From: Histophilus somni
GTDB taxonomy: Bacteria; Pseudomonadota; Gammaproteobacteria; Enterobacterales; Pasteurellaceae
Reading direction: 5' to 3'
Assembly: GCF_014202395.1 (NCBI RefSeq)
Contig: NZ_JACHGQ010000002.1
Coordinates: 124,001-188,000 of the forward strand
DNA length: 64,000 nucleotides
Within the stretch, counting starts at the first letter, position 1. Every line of letters begins with the position of its first letter. The position numbers and the translations under genes were made by a program. The notes under the pieces were generated by a model. The model was not told the origin of the DNA and ran no database searches. It saw only the letters and a program-made list of their open reading frames with translations. Below are positions 45,059 through 55,209 of this stretch, piece by piece.

Positions 45059-46651
45059 TTACTGATTCAAAAAAAGTGCACTTTCCACAATTGAAATACC
45101 TTGTTTATAACGTTGCATAAATCGTTCATAGCCTTCACTCATTATTTTATCCGGTTGAATAAGATTAAGTTTAGTTGTGTTGAAAATACAATTATCTAAA
45201 TATTCTTCCAAATTATATCTTTTAGAAATGGTAAGAAAATTCGCCAGCAGTGCAATACCCCAAGCTCCTCCATTTGAAGCTGTGCTTGCAGTTGCTAAAG
45301 GAATATTAAGTGCAGAAGACAATATTTTTTGAGCGACCCCTTCAGTTTTAAAAATACCTCCGTGCCCTAGAATACGAGAAATTTCCACTTTCTCTTGATT
45401 AATCAAAATATCCATTCCTAATTTCATTGCACCAAAAGCAGTATAAAAATGCGTACGCATAAAGTTAGCCAAATTAAAACGAGCTTTGGTTGGATGCAAA
45501 AAAACGGGACAACCTTCCGATAAACCAACATTATGTTCGCCAGAATAAAAACCGTAAGATAGTAATCCACCACAATCCGGCTCACCTTGCAAAGCATGCA
45601 GAAAAAGCATTTCATATAACTCTTCCATACACACATAAACACCAAAAGTAGCTAAACATTCACCGAATAAATTTATCCAAGCATTAATATCGGAAGTACA
45701 GTTATTTGCATGTGCCATTGCGACTAGTTTACCTGCCGGAGTAGTTACAATATCCAGTTCTGAATAGACTTTCGATAAGGCTTTTTCCAAAACAATCATA
45801 GCAAACGCTGATGTACCAGCAGATATATTACCTGTTTTTTCTTTGATACAATTGGTTGCAATCATTCCTGTGCCTGCATCACCCTCTGGCGGACAAAGTG
45901 GAATACCAGCCTGTAAGTTACCTGTTGGATCAAGTAATTTAGCCCCTTTAAAAGTTAATTTACCCGCATGTTCTCCAGCTACTAATACTTTTGGCAAAAT
46001 GGCATCTAATCTCCAAGGCATCTGATATTCAATAATAGCCTGCTCAAATTGAGTCAGCATAGTTTTATTGTATGATTGCATCTCAGTATCTATCGGGAAC
46101 ATACCAGAAGCGTCTCCAATTCCTAAAACTTTGTTCTCGGTTAGTTGCCAATGCACATAACCTGAGAGAGTTGTAATATAATCAATTTCAGATAAATGCG
46201 GTTCTTTATTGAGTAATGCTTGGTATAAATGGGCAATACTCCAACGTTGAGGAATTGGATATTGAAAAAGTGCGGTTAATTTTTCCGATGATTTTAAAGT
46301 TATATTGTTTCGCCATGTTCTAAAAGGCACCAGCTGATTTCCCTGTTTATCAAAAGGCAAATAACCGTGCATCATTGCACTAATTCCCAGTGCTTTTGCA
46401 GTACGAATTGTGGTGTGATATTTTGCTTTTACAGTCTTACTCAAATCTACATACGCCGCTTGTAGTTTTTCCCATATCTCATGCTGATGGTATGTCCAAA
46501 CTCCTTCAATTAACCTATTTTCCCAATCTGCTCCACCCGTTGCTAAAATAGTACCATCTGAGGTAATTAATACTGCCTTAATTCGGGTTGAACCTAATTC
46601 AATACCAATAACGATATTACCTTGTTCAATAAGCTGTTTTTCATTTTGCAT
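45059..46651 (-). CDS. FGGY-family carbohydrate kinase
   Basis: 530 residues of the FGGY kinase superfamily: VIGIELGSTRIKAVLITSDG (ATP-site phosphate loop), MMHGYLPFDKQGN, and PPEGDAGTGMIATNCIKEKTGNISAGTS. It resembles the ribulokinase/xylulokinase side of the family. The substrate is likely the sugar, or an isomer of it, imported by the adjacent ABC transporter. No isomerase or epimerase is nearby, so the pathway is incomplete here. I start at 46651; ATG at 46660 is an alternative. It ends the operon that begins with the binding-protein gene. Confidence 0.8.
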   Translation of the reverse strand: MQNEKQLIEQGNIVIGIELGSTRIKAVLITSDGTILATGGADWENRLIEGVWTYHQHEIWEKLQAAYVDLSKTVKAKYHTTIRTAKALGISAMMHGYLPFDKQGNQLVPFRTWRNNITLKSSEKLTALFQYPIPQRWSIAHLYQALLNKEPHLSEIDYITTLSGYVHWQLTENKVLGIGDASGMFPIDTEMQSYNKTMLTQFEQAIIEYQMPWRLDAILPKVLVAGEHAGKLTFKGAKLLDPTGNLQAGIPLCPPEGDAGTGMIATNCIKEKTGNISAGTSAFAMIVLEKALSKVYSELDIVTTPAGKLVAMAHANNCTSDINAWINLFGECLATFGVYVCMEELYEMLFLHALQGEPDCGGLLSYGFYSGEHNVGLSEGCPVFLHPTKARFNLANFMRTHFYTAFGAMKLGMDILINQEKVEISRILGHGGIFKTEGVAQKILSSALNIPLATASTASNGGAWGIALLANFLTISKRYNLEEYLDNCIFNTTKLNLIQPDKIMSEGYERFMQRYKQGISIVESALFLNQ

Positions 46652-46663
46652 AACGTACATCCC

Positions 46664-47614
46664 TTAGTTTTTTAATAGGAAAAGACGATTTTTTTGTAAG
46701 AATATAAACAGTAGTAATAAGCTACCCCATAAAATCATCGTAATATAACTACTGATACCTAACATATTTAATCCACTTTCAATAACCTGTAGTAATACAA
46801 GAGCTAACATAATGCCGATAAGTTTTCCTTTGCCGCCATCAGGATTAAATCCACCTAGTACTGCCGCTAAAATGGAAATGAGCAAGTAAGAATCTCCATA
46901 CGATGCTTTGGCTGAGTTGAGTTTAGACATCATTAAAAGGGCTGCGAATACACAGAGTACAGAGGAGATAATATATATCCAAATTAGAACTTTCTTGGTA
47001 TTAATGCCAGAGTAATATGTGGCTTTTTCATTATTGCCGATAAAATAAACCGCTTTACCCATAGAAGTTTTTTCTAAGAAAAACCAAACAAGTCCAGCAA
47101 GGAATAAAAAAATCAGAATAGGCAGTGGCAACCATAAAAAAGTTGAGGTATTAATACTCAGTATTATTTCTGGAAAGCCAGCAACCGTTGAACCATTTGT
47201 TACTAATATATTTATGCCATTAATTAATGTCATTGTGCCTAACGTGGCTAGAATCGGTGAAACTCGGATAATAGCAATCAGTGCACCATTGATCACCCCA
47301 ATAATTAATGCACATAAAAAGCTTAATACAATAGATAGAAATAGCCAAGAAATCCCTGCATGCTTCGTAATAAAACAAGCAATAATTAATGAGCAAGCAT
47401 TCATACTGGCAATAATAGAAAGATTTATTCCTCCCGTAAGCATAGGTAATGCCATTGCAATAGTTAAAATTCCTAAGACTGGAATTTGCGATGCCATTGA
47501 TTGAAAGTTACTCACAGACCAAAAAATATCTGGAATTAAAATACTAAAGGCAATAACAGTAATAATAAAAAGAGCCAACAGATAAAAAATAGTATGATCA
47601 AATTTGCTTCTCAT
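46664..47614 (-). CDS. Sugar ABC transporter permease (second)
   Basis: 316 residues, RbsC/YjfF-like, with about eight to ten membrane segments, TGGINLSIIASMNACSLIIA and ISILAAVLGGFNPDGGKGKLIGI. It pairs with the upstream permease as a heterodimeric channel. AAGGAG lies seven bases before the ATG. It is two bases after the previous permease and 12 before the kinase, so all are in one operon. Confidence 0.87.
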   Translation of the reverse strand: MRSKFDHTIFYLLALFIITVIAFSILIPDIFWSVSNFQSMASQIPVLGILTIAMALPMLTGGINLSIIASMNACSLIIACFITKHAGISWLFLSIVLSFLCALIIGVINGALIAIIRVSPILATLGTMTLINGINILVTNGSTVAGFPEIILSINTSTFLWLPLPILIFLFLAGLVWFFLEKTSMGKAVYFIGNNEKATYYSGINTKKVLIWIYIISSVLCVFAALLMMSKLNSAKASYGDSYLLISILAAVLGGFNPDGGKGKLIGIMLALVLLQVIESGLNMLGISSYITMILWGSLLLLFIFLQKNRLFLLKN

Positions 47615-47616
47615 CG

Positions 47617-48576
47617 TTATACTCCTTGTTTTTTCAATTGCCCTAATGCAGTAGCACTAATACTTAAGATGATAATGATACCGGTAATTATCGTTTGCCA
47701 ATACGAGGATACATTCATAAGGTTCAGCCCATTTTGAATAATTGCTAGTAACATTACTCCCATTACAGTGCCAAATAATGTCCCTTTTCCTCCAGATAAA
47801 CTTGCACCCCCTAAAACAACAGCTGCCAGTACAGTTAATTCGTAACCAAGTAGAGAGTCAGGGGCAACAGACTGTACGGTATAAGATTGCACAATTCCTG
47901 CTATTCCAGCCATAAATCCCATATAGCCGTAAGCAAATAGGTGAAGGAATAAAATATTAAAACCAATACGAGAGGTGGCATCTTGGTTTCCACCAAGGGC
48001 ATAAATTTTTCTTCCTATTGTTAACCTGCTAGTGATCAACCAAGTTAATAATATAGATAAAATCGCCATTATCGCTTGAAAAGATAAACCGAATTCAAAA
48101 CCATCTTGCGAGGTTTGTTTGAAAAATAGCAATTCTTGGGTGAACCATTCAGGGTAATCGTATAACCAAACACCCTTGGTAAAATAGAGTAGTCCTCCGT
48201 AGAAAATATTTAATGTTGAGATGGTGATAATAATTGAAGGTACACTAAGGCGGTTTACAAAAAGAGCATTAATAAAACCAAGTAAGATACCAATTGCGGA
48301 TGATACTGCAAATACGCCGAAAAAACCGATATCATATTTGCCTATAGCCGTTACCATAATGTATTGTGAAATAATGGTGATAGCAGGAAATGAGATGTCA
48401 ATGCCACCTGATAGTAACACCACAAACAACCCACAAGCTAAAATCATTAGCATTGAATAGTTATTGACTACATCATAGATATTCTCAATGGTAGCGAAGT
48501 CATTCGTGAATAGACTTAATAAGGTTGCCAGTATCAAAATTGTCGTAGATAAAATATGATTATTGGTGATTTTCAT
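47617..48576 (-). CDS. Sugar ABC transporter permease (first)
   Basis: 319 residues with RbsC-family signatures LLSGGIDISFPAITIISQYI and LAAVVLGGASLSGGKGTLFGTVMG. I start at 48576, six bases after a perfect GGAGG; a longer in-frame start at 48627 would extend 51 bases further into the ATPase gene. With this start it overlaps the ATPase gene by 17 bases. Confidence 0.87.
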   Translation of the reverse strand: MKITNNHILSTTILILATLLSLFTNDFATIENIYDVVNNYSMLMILACGLFVVLLSGGIDISFPAITIISQYIMVTAIGKYDIGFFGVFAVSSAIGILLGFINALFVNRLSVPSIIITISTLNIFYGGLLYFTKGVWLYDYPEWFTQELLFFKQTSQDGFEFGLSFQAIMAILSILLTWLITSRLTIGRKIYALGGNQDATSRIGFNILFLHLFAYGYMGFMAGIAGIVQSYTVQSVAPDSLLGYELTVLAAVVLGGASLSGGKGTLFGTVMGVMLLAIIQNGLNLMNVSSYWQTIITGIIIILSISATALGQLKKQGV

Positions 48577-50050
48577 AAACAACCTCCGCAATTGATTTTT
48601 CTGTGGTATAGATAGGTAATATCTCACCTACAATTTTACCTTTTTTCATTACTATGACTTTGTGACTGTTGTAGTATGCTTCTTCTACCTCATCGGTCAC
48701 AAAAATAACAGCGATACCTTTTTGTGCTAATGTGCGAATAATTTGGAATATTCCTTCCTTATTCGCAATATCTACCCCAATGGTTGGAGCATCTAAAATA
48801 ATAATTCTAGGATCTATTGCTAACCATTTTGCGATAGACACCCGCTGGGCATTCCCACCGGAAAGTGTATTTACTGGCAAACCTGAATCCGTTACTTTAA
48901 TTTTTAAAGATTCAATTAATTCCTGGCTATAATTATAGGCTTTTGATGATTTTATAATGTTAAATTTATCGGTGATTTTATGAAAAATAGTAGAGATAAT
49001 ATTATGATGTATGGATTCAGTCATAATTAAACCAGTTGTCATTCTATCTTCAGAAACATAAGCAATTCCTTGTTTAATAGCATCACGGTTGTTTTGAAAT
49101 ATAACCTTCTCACCATTTAATAGAATATCACCTGATTTAGGTTGAGTGATTCCAAATAAGCTAAGGCACAGTTCCGTCCGACCTGAGCCGAGTAAACCGG
49201 TCAAGGCAATAATTTCTCCTTCTCTTAATGAGAAATTAATGGATTCATACTGGTTAGGCAGAGTTAAATTTTGAACTTCTAAAACGGTTCTATTTTGCGA
49301 AAAATCGGGCAAATCTAACCGTTTATAGTCAATTTCCAAGCCTGTCATTAAGAATCCTAAGCGTTTTTCATCCATTTCACTAATAGGGTATTGTCCAACC
49401 ATATTCCCATTTTTAAGTACTAAAACGGTATCAGAGACACTCATTACTTCTTGTAATTTATGACTGACAAAAATAATACTAATGCCTTTACTTTTTAACT
49501 TGAGTACAACTTTTAGCAGATCTTGTACTTCTTTCGCTGTAAGAGATGCTGTTGGCTCATCCATAATTAACAGTCGGGCATTTTGTGCAAGAGCTCTACA
49601 AATAGCGACTAATTGTTGCTGTGCAATTGGTAAATCTTCTAAAATAGCATTGAGATCTAAATCTGCATTAATGCTTAGTATTGCGTTTAATGCAACTTGA
49701 TGAATTTCTGATTGGCTGACCCAACCTAATTTTCGATGTAAATTTATTGCAATATTTTCAGCGACAGTTAAATTAGGAAAAAGGGCTAAATCTTGATAGA
49801 TTACTTGAATTCCCTGTTCAATAGAAGCTTGTGGCGTCAGTTTGGTATATTTGCTCGCACCAATTTGAATTTCAGCCCCTTTATCTGGTTGATAAACACC
49901 TGAGAGGATTTTGATTAGCGTGGATTTTCCACAACCGTTTTGACCGGCAAGGCAGAGAGCTTCTCCATAATCTAAAGAGAGGTTAACTCGATTTAAGGCT
50001 TTTACACCGTGGAATGTCTTATTGATATTTTGCATCAAAATAAATGCCAT
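48560..50050 (-). CDS. Sugar ABC transporter ATPase
   Basis: 496 residues with two RbsA-class nucleotide-binding domains. The first has Walker A GQNGCGKST and Walker B LLIMDEPTAS. The second has GLLGSGRTEL, signature LSGGNAQR and Walker B IIILDAPTIG, where Asp-Ala replaces the usual Asp-Glu. The second-site Glu loss is compatible with the known asymmetry of such importers. It follows the binding-protein gene after a hairpin. Confidence 0.88.
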   Translation of the reverse strand: MAFILMQNINKTFHGVKALNRVNLSLDYGEALCLAGQNGCGKSTLIKILSGVYQPDKGAEIQIGASKYTKLTPQASIEQGIQVIYQDLALFPNLTVAENIAINLHRKLGWVSQSEIHQVALNAILSINADLDLNAILEDLPIAQQQLVAICRALAQNARLLIMDEPTASLTAKEVQDLLKVVLKLKSKGISIIFVSHKLQEVMSVSDTVLVLKNGNMVGQYPISEMDEKRLGFLMTGLEIDYKRLDLPDFSQNRTVLEVQNLTLPNQYESINFSLREGEIIALTGLLGSGRTELCLSLFGITQPKSGDILLNGEKVIFQNNRDAIKQGIAYVSEDRMTTGLIMTESIHHNIISTIFHKITDKFNIIKSSKAYNYSQELIESLKIKVTDSGLPVNTLSGGNAQRVSIAKWLAIDPRIIILDAPTIGVDIANKEGIFQIIRTLAQKGIAVIFVTDEVEEAYYNSHKVIVMKKGKIVGEILPIYTTEKSIAEVVYENHQ

Positions 50051-50066
50051 AAAGCCTCCTGAGAGA

Positions 50067-50093
50067 AATATGGGTTCAGAAAGAACCCATATT
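50067..50093 (-). terminator. Hairpin between binding protein and ATPase genes
   Basis: AATATGGGTTC and GAACCCATATT pair perfectly around a five-base loop in the 52-base gap. Such hairpins after periplasmic binding-protein genes usually stabilise the upstream message and reduce read-through. No long T run follows, so it is likely a stabilising or partial element. Confidence 0.7.
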
Positions 50094-50102
50094 CAATATA
50101 GA

Positions 50103-51077
50103 TTAATATAAGTTGTCGATATTATCTTTGGTTACTTTAAGTACATTATGGAATTGGAGGAGTTTTTTCTCTGTATCCACTTTGGCTTTACCGACATTAG
50201 GGAGTTCTAAACCATCTTCGATTTTTTCACCTTTCAACACTTTGGCAGCAACTGCAGCAAGAGCATAACCCGCACTTGCTGGATCGTAGGTAATACCCAT
50301 CGTAATATCACCACTCTTAATTAAATTTGCAGCTTGAGAAGGAATCATCATACCGAAAACATTTAATTTATTTTTCAAGCGTTTTTCTTTAACGGCTAAA
50401 CCGGCACCGATAGGACCTTGTGAACCGAAAGAGACTACTGCTTTTAAGTCAGAGTGAGCTTTGACTAAATCAATTGTGGTACGGCGAGCATCATTGATAT
50501 TTTCTGCAACAGGCATTCTACTGGTTACTTCAAACATATCTGGATAATGTTCTTTCTGGTATTTTACAAATAGATCTGCCCATAAATTATGTTGAGGTAC
50601 GGTTAAACCACCGACATAAATAACATATCCGCCTTTACCGCCCATTGCTTTAGCGACTTCTTCAACATAATCGGCAGCAAACTGGGCATTATCAATAATT
50701 TCAATATCCCAATCTGCACTTGGCTGACCTACAGATTCATTCGTCAAAACAACAATACCATTTTGCTTGGCTTTTTTCAGCACTGGTTCTAAGGCATTTG
50801 CATCATTAGGTACAATTGAAATAGCACTGACTTTCTTTGCAATTAAATCCTCAATTAATTTCACTTGCTGTGGGGCATCTGTATTTGATGGTCCAACTTG
50901 ATAAGCATTAATATTGTTATCTTTACCTGCTTGTACAACACCTTCTGCCATACGATTAAACCATGGCATACCGTCAATTTTAGAAATATTAACTACGTCA
51001 TTAGCAAGAACTGAACCATAACAAGTCAGTGCTAAAATACCTGAAAATAATGTATGTTTTAAAGTGAGTTTTTTCAT
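50103..51077 (-). CDS. Periplasmic sugar-binding protein, LsrB/RbsB family
   Basis: 324 residues with a signal peptide (MKKLTLKHTLFSGILALTCYGSVLA). The fold and the ending LKVTKDNIDNLY resemble LsrB of this window ([13 protein letters not shown]). By eye, of the six AI-2 contact positions only the Lys is kept: Asp115 becomes Glu, Asp165 Gln, Gln166 His, Pro219 Phe and Ala221 Ser. I therefore expect a sugar, not AI-2, as ligand, though databases may label it AI-2-binding. I start at 51077, six bases after AGGGA. It is the first gene of the transport operon. Confidence 0.85.
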   Translation of the reverse strand: MKKLTLKHTLFSGILALTCYGSVLANDVVNISKIDGMPWFNRMAEGVVQAGKDNNINAYQVGPSNTDAPQQVKLIEDLIAKKVSAISIVPNDANALEPVLKKAKQNGIVVLTNESVGQPSADWDIEIIDNAQFAADYVEEVAKAMGGKGGYVIYVGGLTVPQHNLWADLFVKYQKEHYPDMFEVTSRMPVAENINDARRTTIDLVKAHSDLKAVVSFGSQGPIGAGLAVKEKRLKNKLNVFGMMIPSQAANLIKSGDITMGITYDPASAGYALAAVAAKVLKGEKIEDGLELPNVGKAKVDTEKKLLQFHNVLKVTKDNIDNLY

Positions 51078-51253
51078 TATTCTTCCCTCATAAAATAAGA
51101 AGTCCTTTAATTGAATATCGTATAAAAAGCTTGATATTACCTCTCTAATAGAAACCATACTATTAAAGCCATTTTTATCTTATGCTTTTGTGTGAGGGAA
51201 AAATAGGTAACTTTTTTTTATCAATATGGAAAATTCTGCTATACAAAGTAAAG

Positions 51254-51269
51254 TGAGATCTGGATCACA
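51254..51269. promoter_or_regulatory. Candidate CRP site upstream of the sugar operon
   Basis: TGAGATCTGGATCACA differs from TGTGA-N6-TCACA at one position. It lies at the end of the araC-like gene, about 185 bases before the binding-protein start, far for direct activation but similar to layouts that also use an AraC protein. Confidence 0.35.
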
Positions 51270-52125
51270 TTTCATTGTTTTTACATCTTTCTAAAGTTCT
51301 AAATTTAGACGGAGACAGTGCGGTGTGTTTTTTGAAAATTTTCGAAAAGTAGAGAGAATCTTCATAGCCTAAAGATTTAGCAATATTTGAGATAGAAATG
51401 TTAGAGAAATAAAGTAATTTTTTAGCTTCGGAAATACGCTGTACTTCTCTCCATTGCACTAAGCCAATACCCAAAGATTGTTTAAAAAGGTGAGATAATC
51501 TTGATGGCGATAAAAATACTTTTTTTGCTAGTGCTTCTAAGCTGTCATTTTTAGCCAAATTGGTCAAAATTAAATCACAAACATTTAAAATACGCTGATC
51601 AATTACTGGAATAACTTCAATTTTCTCGGCGGAAATACTTTTCATAAGTAAGTATTCTAATAGACTGGTGGCTACATCTTCTTTAAAAAATTTACTTGAT
51701 TTCAATTCGACTTCAATTTTGCTGAAAAGCTGACTGATTTCCTGAAAGTAGCGGTCATCACCAATGGTAATACGCCCTATTTTTTCCTCCATATTTGACC
51801 AATTTAACCATTTATTCCATTTTGGGTTTGGTAAAAAATAGATCCATTTATAGTGCCAATACTGACTTTCTGGATGTCTGTGATAATGTTGAACCGCACT
51901 TGGTGTGAATAGTAGCAATTGTCCTCGATGAGTGGAAAAAGAATGTTTACCATCGAAAATAATGCCTGTACCAAAAGTAGTTAATTGCAACATATAGCCA
52001 CTCATTCCTTGTTGTCTATCTACCATAGAATCAAGGTAATTACCTTTCTCACATTGAGTAAGACCCGCAACTAATTCTAAATCGAACAAATCATCAAGTA
52101 AAAGTAAGGATAGATTTTTATACAT
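51265..52125 (-). CDS. AraC-like pentose-responsive regulator
   Basis: 286 residues closely resembling E. coli AraC: LVAGLTQCEKGNYLDSMVDRQQGMSGYMLQLT, then RGQLLLFTPSAVQHYHRHPES and WHYKWIYFLP in the cupin sugar-binding domain, and the two helix-turn-helix segments LEALAKKVFLSPSRLSHLFKQSLG and SISNIAKSLGYEDSLYFSKIFKK. It should control the downstream ABC transporter and kinase in response to a pentose-like sugar. I start at the ATG at 52125; no good ribosome site is seen. No araBAD genes are present. Confidence 0.85.
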   Translation of the reverse strand: MYKNLSLLLLDDLFDLELVAGLTQCEKGNYLDSMVDRQQGMSGYMLQLTTFGTGIIFDGKHSFSTHRGQLLLFTPSAVQHYHRHPESQYWHYKWIYFLPNPKWNKWLNWSNMEEKIGRITIGDDRYFQEISQLFSKIEVELKSSKFFKEDVATSLLEYLLMKSISAEKIEVIPVIDQRILNVCDLILTNLAKNDSLEALAKKVFLSPSRLSHLFKQSLGIGLVQWREVQRISEAKKLLYFSNISISNIAKSLGYEDSLYFSKIFKKHTALSPSKFRTLERCKNNEM

Positions 52126-52181
52126 TTGCAATATATGTTTACACAGCAACGTTAAATTTAGACAAGATCATAATGGAAAAA

Positions 52182-52208
52182 GGTTTCTCTTCCAAGTAAA
52201 GAGAAACC
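52182..52208 (-). terminator. Terminator after the NRAMP-family gene
   Basis: GGTTTCTCTT and AAGAGAAACC pair perfectly around a seven-base loop, followed on the minus strand by TTTTTCC, 29 bases after the stop of the transporter gene. Confidence 0.85.
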
Positions 52209-52236
52209 GAAAATTGCTATCATCGCCTTAAATCAA

Positions 52237-53424
52237 TTAAGTAAACAGCCCAAAAACATATTTTGAGAGAGTTATAATACTTAAAATTGCCATGCTTACG
52301 ACAACAATAGCCCCTGCAATTGTCATCCAAATAGGGTGTTTATAGTTACCAACAATATTTGTTTTATAAGCTGCTAATAAGACTAAACCGAGTGAGATGG
52401 GTAAGATTAAACCATTTAATGTTCCTACGAACACTAGCACTTGGGCTGGTCTGCCTATGGTAGCAAGCACAACGGTAGAAATCACGATAAATGCCACGAT
52501 AAAGCAATTTTTGTGTTTTTCGATGAATGGTGAAAATGATGTAATGAAAGATACAGAGGTATACGCCGCACCAATCACAGAGGTAATAGATGCAGCCCAA
52601 ATTACGATACCGAAAATCATTAACCCGACATTACCGGCAACGTAAGCAAACGGTGTTGAGGCTGGGTTTTTTGGATCCAGTTGGACCCCCATTGAAACAA
52701 CACCCAATACCGCAAGGAACAGCACCACACGCATAATGGAAGCAATTAAGATTGCAGAAACAGAACTTCTGCTCACTTCTTTTAAGTTTTCTTTTCCTTT
52801 AATGCCCGCATCTAATAAACGGTGAGCTCCGGCAAAAGTAATGTAGCCACCAACTGTACCTCCCACAAGGGTGACAATCGCAATAACATCTAATTTTTCA
52901 GGTAAGAAAGTGTGAACAACGGCATCAGCGATAGGTGGGTTGGCTTTTACTGCCACAAAGACAGTCAAGGCGATCATCACAAACCCCATAATTTGAGCAA
53001 ATCTATCCATTACTTTACCAGCTTCACGAAATAGGAATACACCAACAGCAATAATACCGCTGATAATTGCTCCCTTTTCAGGAGATACTCCAGTAAGAAT
53101 ATTCAAACCTAAGCCTGCACCACCCACATTACCAATATTAAACGCTAAGCCACCCATCACAATAAGCAATGCGAGAAAATACCCCGCACCCGGCAATACT
53201 GCATTAGCAACATCTTGGGCTTTCTTTTCGGAAACGGCAATAATTCGCCAAATATTTAATTGAGCCCCGATATCAAGCAAAATAGAGAGCAAAATCACAA
53301 ACCCAAAACTGGCAAATAAGTTTTGGGTAAATGTCGCTGTTTGGGTTAAGAAACCCGGTCCAATGGCTGAAGTCGCCATTAAAAATGCCGCTCCAATAAG
53401 GGCACTGCGGTTATTGTTTGACAT
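52237..53424 (-). CDS. NRAMP-family transporter of the 5-oxoprolinase cluster
   Basis: 395 residues with about eleven membrane segments, divergent NRAMP fold: ATSAIGPGFLTQTATFT replaces the metal-binding DPGN-type motif of true Mn/Fe transporters. The family member YcsG lies beside pxp genes in Bacillus and H. influenzae. Loss of the metal motif and the operon context suggest it moves an organic substrate or a related ion, but this is inference. I start at 53424, about eight bases after AAGGA. It follows pxpA by 125 bases. Confidence 0.82.
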   Translation of the reverse strand: MSNNNRSALIGAAFLMATSAIGPGFLTQTATFTQNLFASFGFVILLSILLDIGAQLNIWRIIAVSEKKAQDVANAVLPGAGYFLALLIVMGGLAFNIGNVGGAGLGLNILTGVSPEKGAIISGIIAVGVFLFREAGKVMDRFAQIMGFVMIALTVFVAVKANPPIADAVVHTFLPEKLDVIAIVTLVGGTVGGYITFAGAHRLLDAGIKGKENLKEVSRSSVSAILIASIMRVVLFLAVLGVVSMGVQLDPKNPASTPFAYVAGNVGLMIFGIVIWAASITSVIGAAYTSVSFITSFSPFIEKHKNCFIVAFIVISTVVLATIGRPAQVLVFVGTLNGLILPISLGLVLLAAYKTNIVGNYKHPIWMTIAGAIVVVSMAILSIITLSKYVFGLFT

Positions 53425-53549
53425 TGTGTTTTCCTTATGTTTTGTTTTAGAAATCAAGGCTATTTTTCTTTGCTTTGTAAAAGAAAAACAACCAAAAGAA
53501 AGGCGACTAGAACAAATAACATCTATTCCTATTTTTAGTAAAATTCTTA

Positions 53550-54293
53550 CTAAATTGAACTTGTAACCAAAATCCCTTTCTCCTTTAACTCTCTGCGAAT
53601 ACGCTTTGCAAATACGACTGCATGTTCACCATCACCATGTAAACAGATGCTGTCTGCTTTAATTGCCACATTACCGCCATCAACAGTTGGAACAGTACCT
53701 TCAAGCACCATTTGTAACACTTGAGAAATAGCCTCCTCATCGTTCTCAACCATTGCATCATCACGAGTACGAGGCACAAGTGAACCATCAGCAAGGTAAT
53801 GTCGATCAGCAAAGACCTCAGAGATAGTCGCTAGACCGTGCTGTTCAGCAACAGTCAGCATGATACTGCCAGAAAGCCCCATTAACTTAAGCGAAGGATC
53901 AACACTTTTCACTGTTTCTGCAATAAGTGCAGCTAAATGAGGATCTTTCGCTGCCATATTGTATAATGCTCCGTGAGGCTTTACATATTCCATCGTCACA
54001 CCGGACGCATCACATAATGCTTTGACTGCCCCAAGTTGATAAAATAAACAAGCCTTAAGCTCATCATCTGGCAATTGCATATTGGTTCTACCAAAATTTT
54101 CACGATCAGGAAAACTAGGGTGTGCTCCAATTCGTACATCGTTTTCTTTTGCCCACAAAATCGCTTTGCGTATTTCGTTGTAATCACCCGCATGTAATCC
54201 ACAGCAAACATTTGCTGAACTGACAAGCTGTAAAAGTTGCTGGTCGTTGGCACAGCCCTCAGCAAGATCTACATTTAAATCAATCTGTTTCAT
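53550..54293 (-). CDS. pxpA: 5-oxoprolinase subunit PxpA
   Basis: 247 residues of the LamB/YcsF family: [49 protein letters not shown] and [10 protein letters not shown]. With PxpB and PxpC it splits 5-oxoproline to glutamate using ATP, removing a damage product of glutamine and glutathione metabolism. Its start overlaps pxpC by 14 bases. Confidence 0.95.
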   Translation of the reverse strand: MKQIDLNVDLAEGCANDQQLLQLVSSANVCCGLHAGDYNEIRKAILWAKENDVRIGAHPSFPDRENFGRTNMQLPDDELKACLFYQLGAVKALCDASGVTMEYVKPHGALYNMAAKDPHLAALIAETVKSVDPSLKLMGLSGSIMLTVAEQHGLATISEVFADRHYLADGSLVPRTRDDAMVENDEEAISQVLQMVLEGTVPTVDGGNVAIKADSICLHGDGEHAVVFAKRIRRELKEKGILVTSSI

Positions 54294-55209
54294 TTACCTT
54301 TCTCCGAATATCCTCTAGATAGTTCTGATCTTGTTTAAAACGTGCCACCGCCTGTGTTCGGCTTAATAATTCAAACTGCACCGCACTGCCAATCGATGTC
54401 TGAGCAAGTCTTCCAAGATCAGCACTAATCACACAAGCAATTTTAGGGTAACCTCCTGTAGTTTGTGCATCTGCCATTAGTACAATAGGTTGCCCATCAG
54501 GTGGTACTTGCACTGTGCCAGCAGGCGCCGCATAGGAAAGCATTTCAAGAGGTGCGGTCAGTTTTAACGAATTTTCTGCAAAACGGTAGCCCATTCTACT
54601 GCTGTTATTTTGCAGAACCCATCTCTGTTGGAAAAAACGCTCACGACTTTCAGTAGTAAACGCCTCATATTCAGACGAAAGTGTCGTCCCAATCTTATGA
54701 GTAAAATCAATTGGTTCAATACTGAGAAATGATAACTGTATATCACGCAAAGCGGTGGGAATACAGTCTCCAGCTTTTAACATTCGTCCCTGATAACCAC
54801 CAAATTGAGCCCTGAGATCAGTACTGGCTGAGCCTTGCACCTGTGGTACAAGAAAACCGCCAGCAACGCAAAGATAAGTATAATTACCTTTTATAATACG
54901 TTTAAGCGTTAAAGTTTGACGCACTTTGGCAGTATAACGAAAGTAGGAAAATACAGGCACGCCATCCAGTTCAGCCTCTACTAATGCACCAGTAAAACAA
55001 AATGGAGTATCGCAATCAAATGTCAAACTCATTCCACCAAGCGTAATTTCTATTGCTGGAGCGTTATTTGCATTTTTTAGTAATAAATTGCCTGCTTGTA
55101 AAGCCAAAGAATCCATTGCACCGCTGTGTCCAATACCGAGAGAACGAAAGCCATAACGACCTAAATCTTGAATATGAGCAAAACCTTGCACTTGTTTAAT
55201 GTAGATCAT
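54280..55209 (-). CDS. pxpC: 5-oxoprolinase subunit PxpC
   Basis: 309 residues of the KipA/biotin-dependent carboxyltransferase-like family: [39 protein letters not shown], and [28 protein letters not shown]. It binds PxpB and, with PxpA, forms 5-oxoprolinase. The ATG overlaps the pxpB stop by four bases. Confidence 0.95.
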   Translation of the reverse strand: MIYIKQVQGFAHIQDLGRYGFRSLGIGHSGAMDSLALQAGNLLLKNANNAPAIEITLGGMSLTFDCDTPFCFTGALVEAELDGVPVFSYFRYTAKVRQTLTLKRIIKGNYTYLCVAGGFLVPQVQGSASTDLRAQFGGYQGRMLKAGDCIPTALRDIQLSFLSIEPIDFTHKIGTTLSSEYEAFTTESRERFFQQRWVLQNNSSRMGYRFAENSLKLTAPLEMLSYAAPAGTVQVPPDGQPIVLMADAQTTGGYPKIACVISADLGRLAQTSIGSAVQFELLSRTQAVARFKQDQNYLEDIRRKVNETD

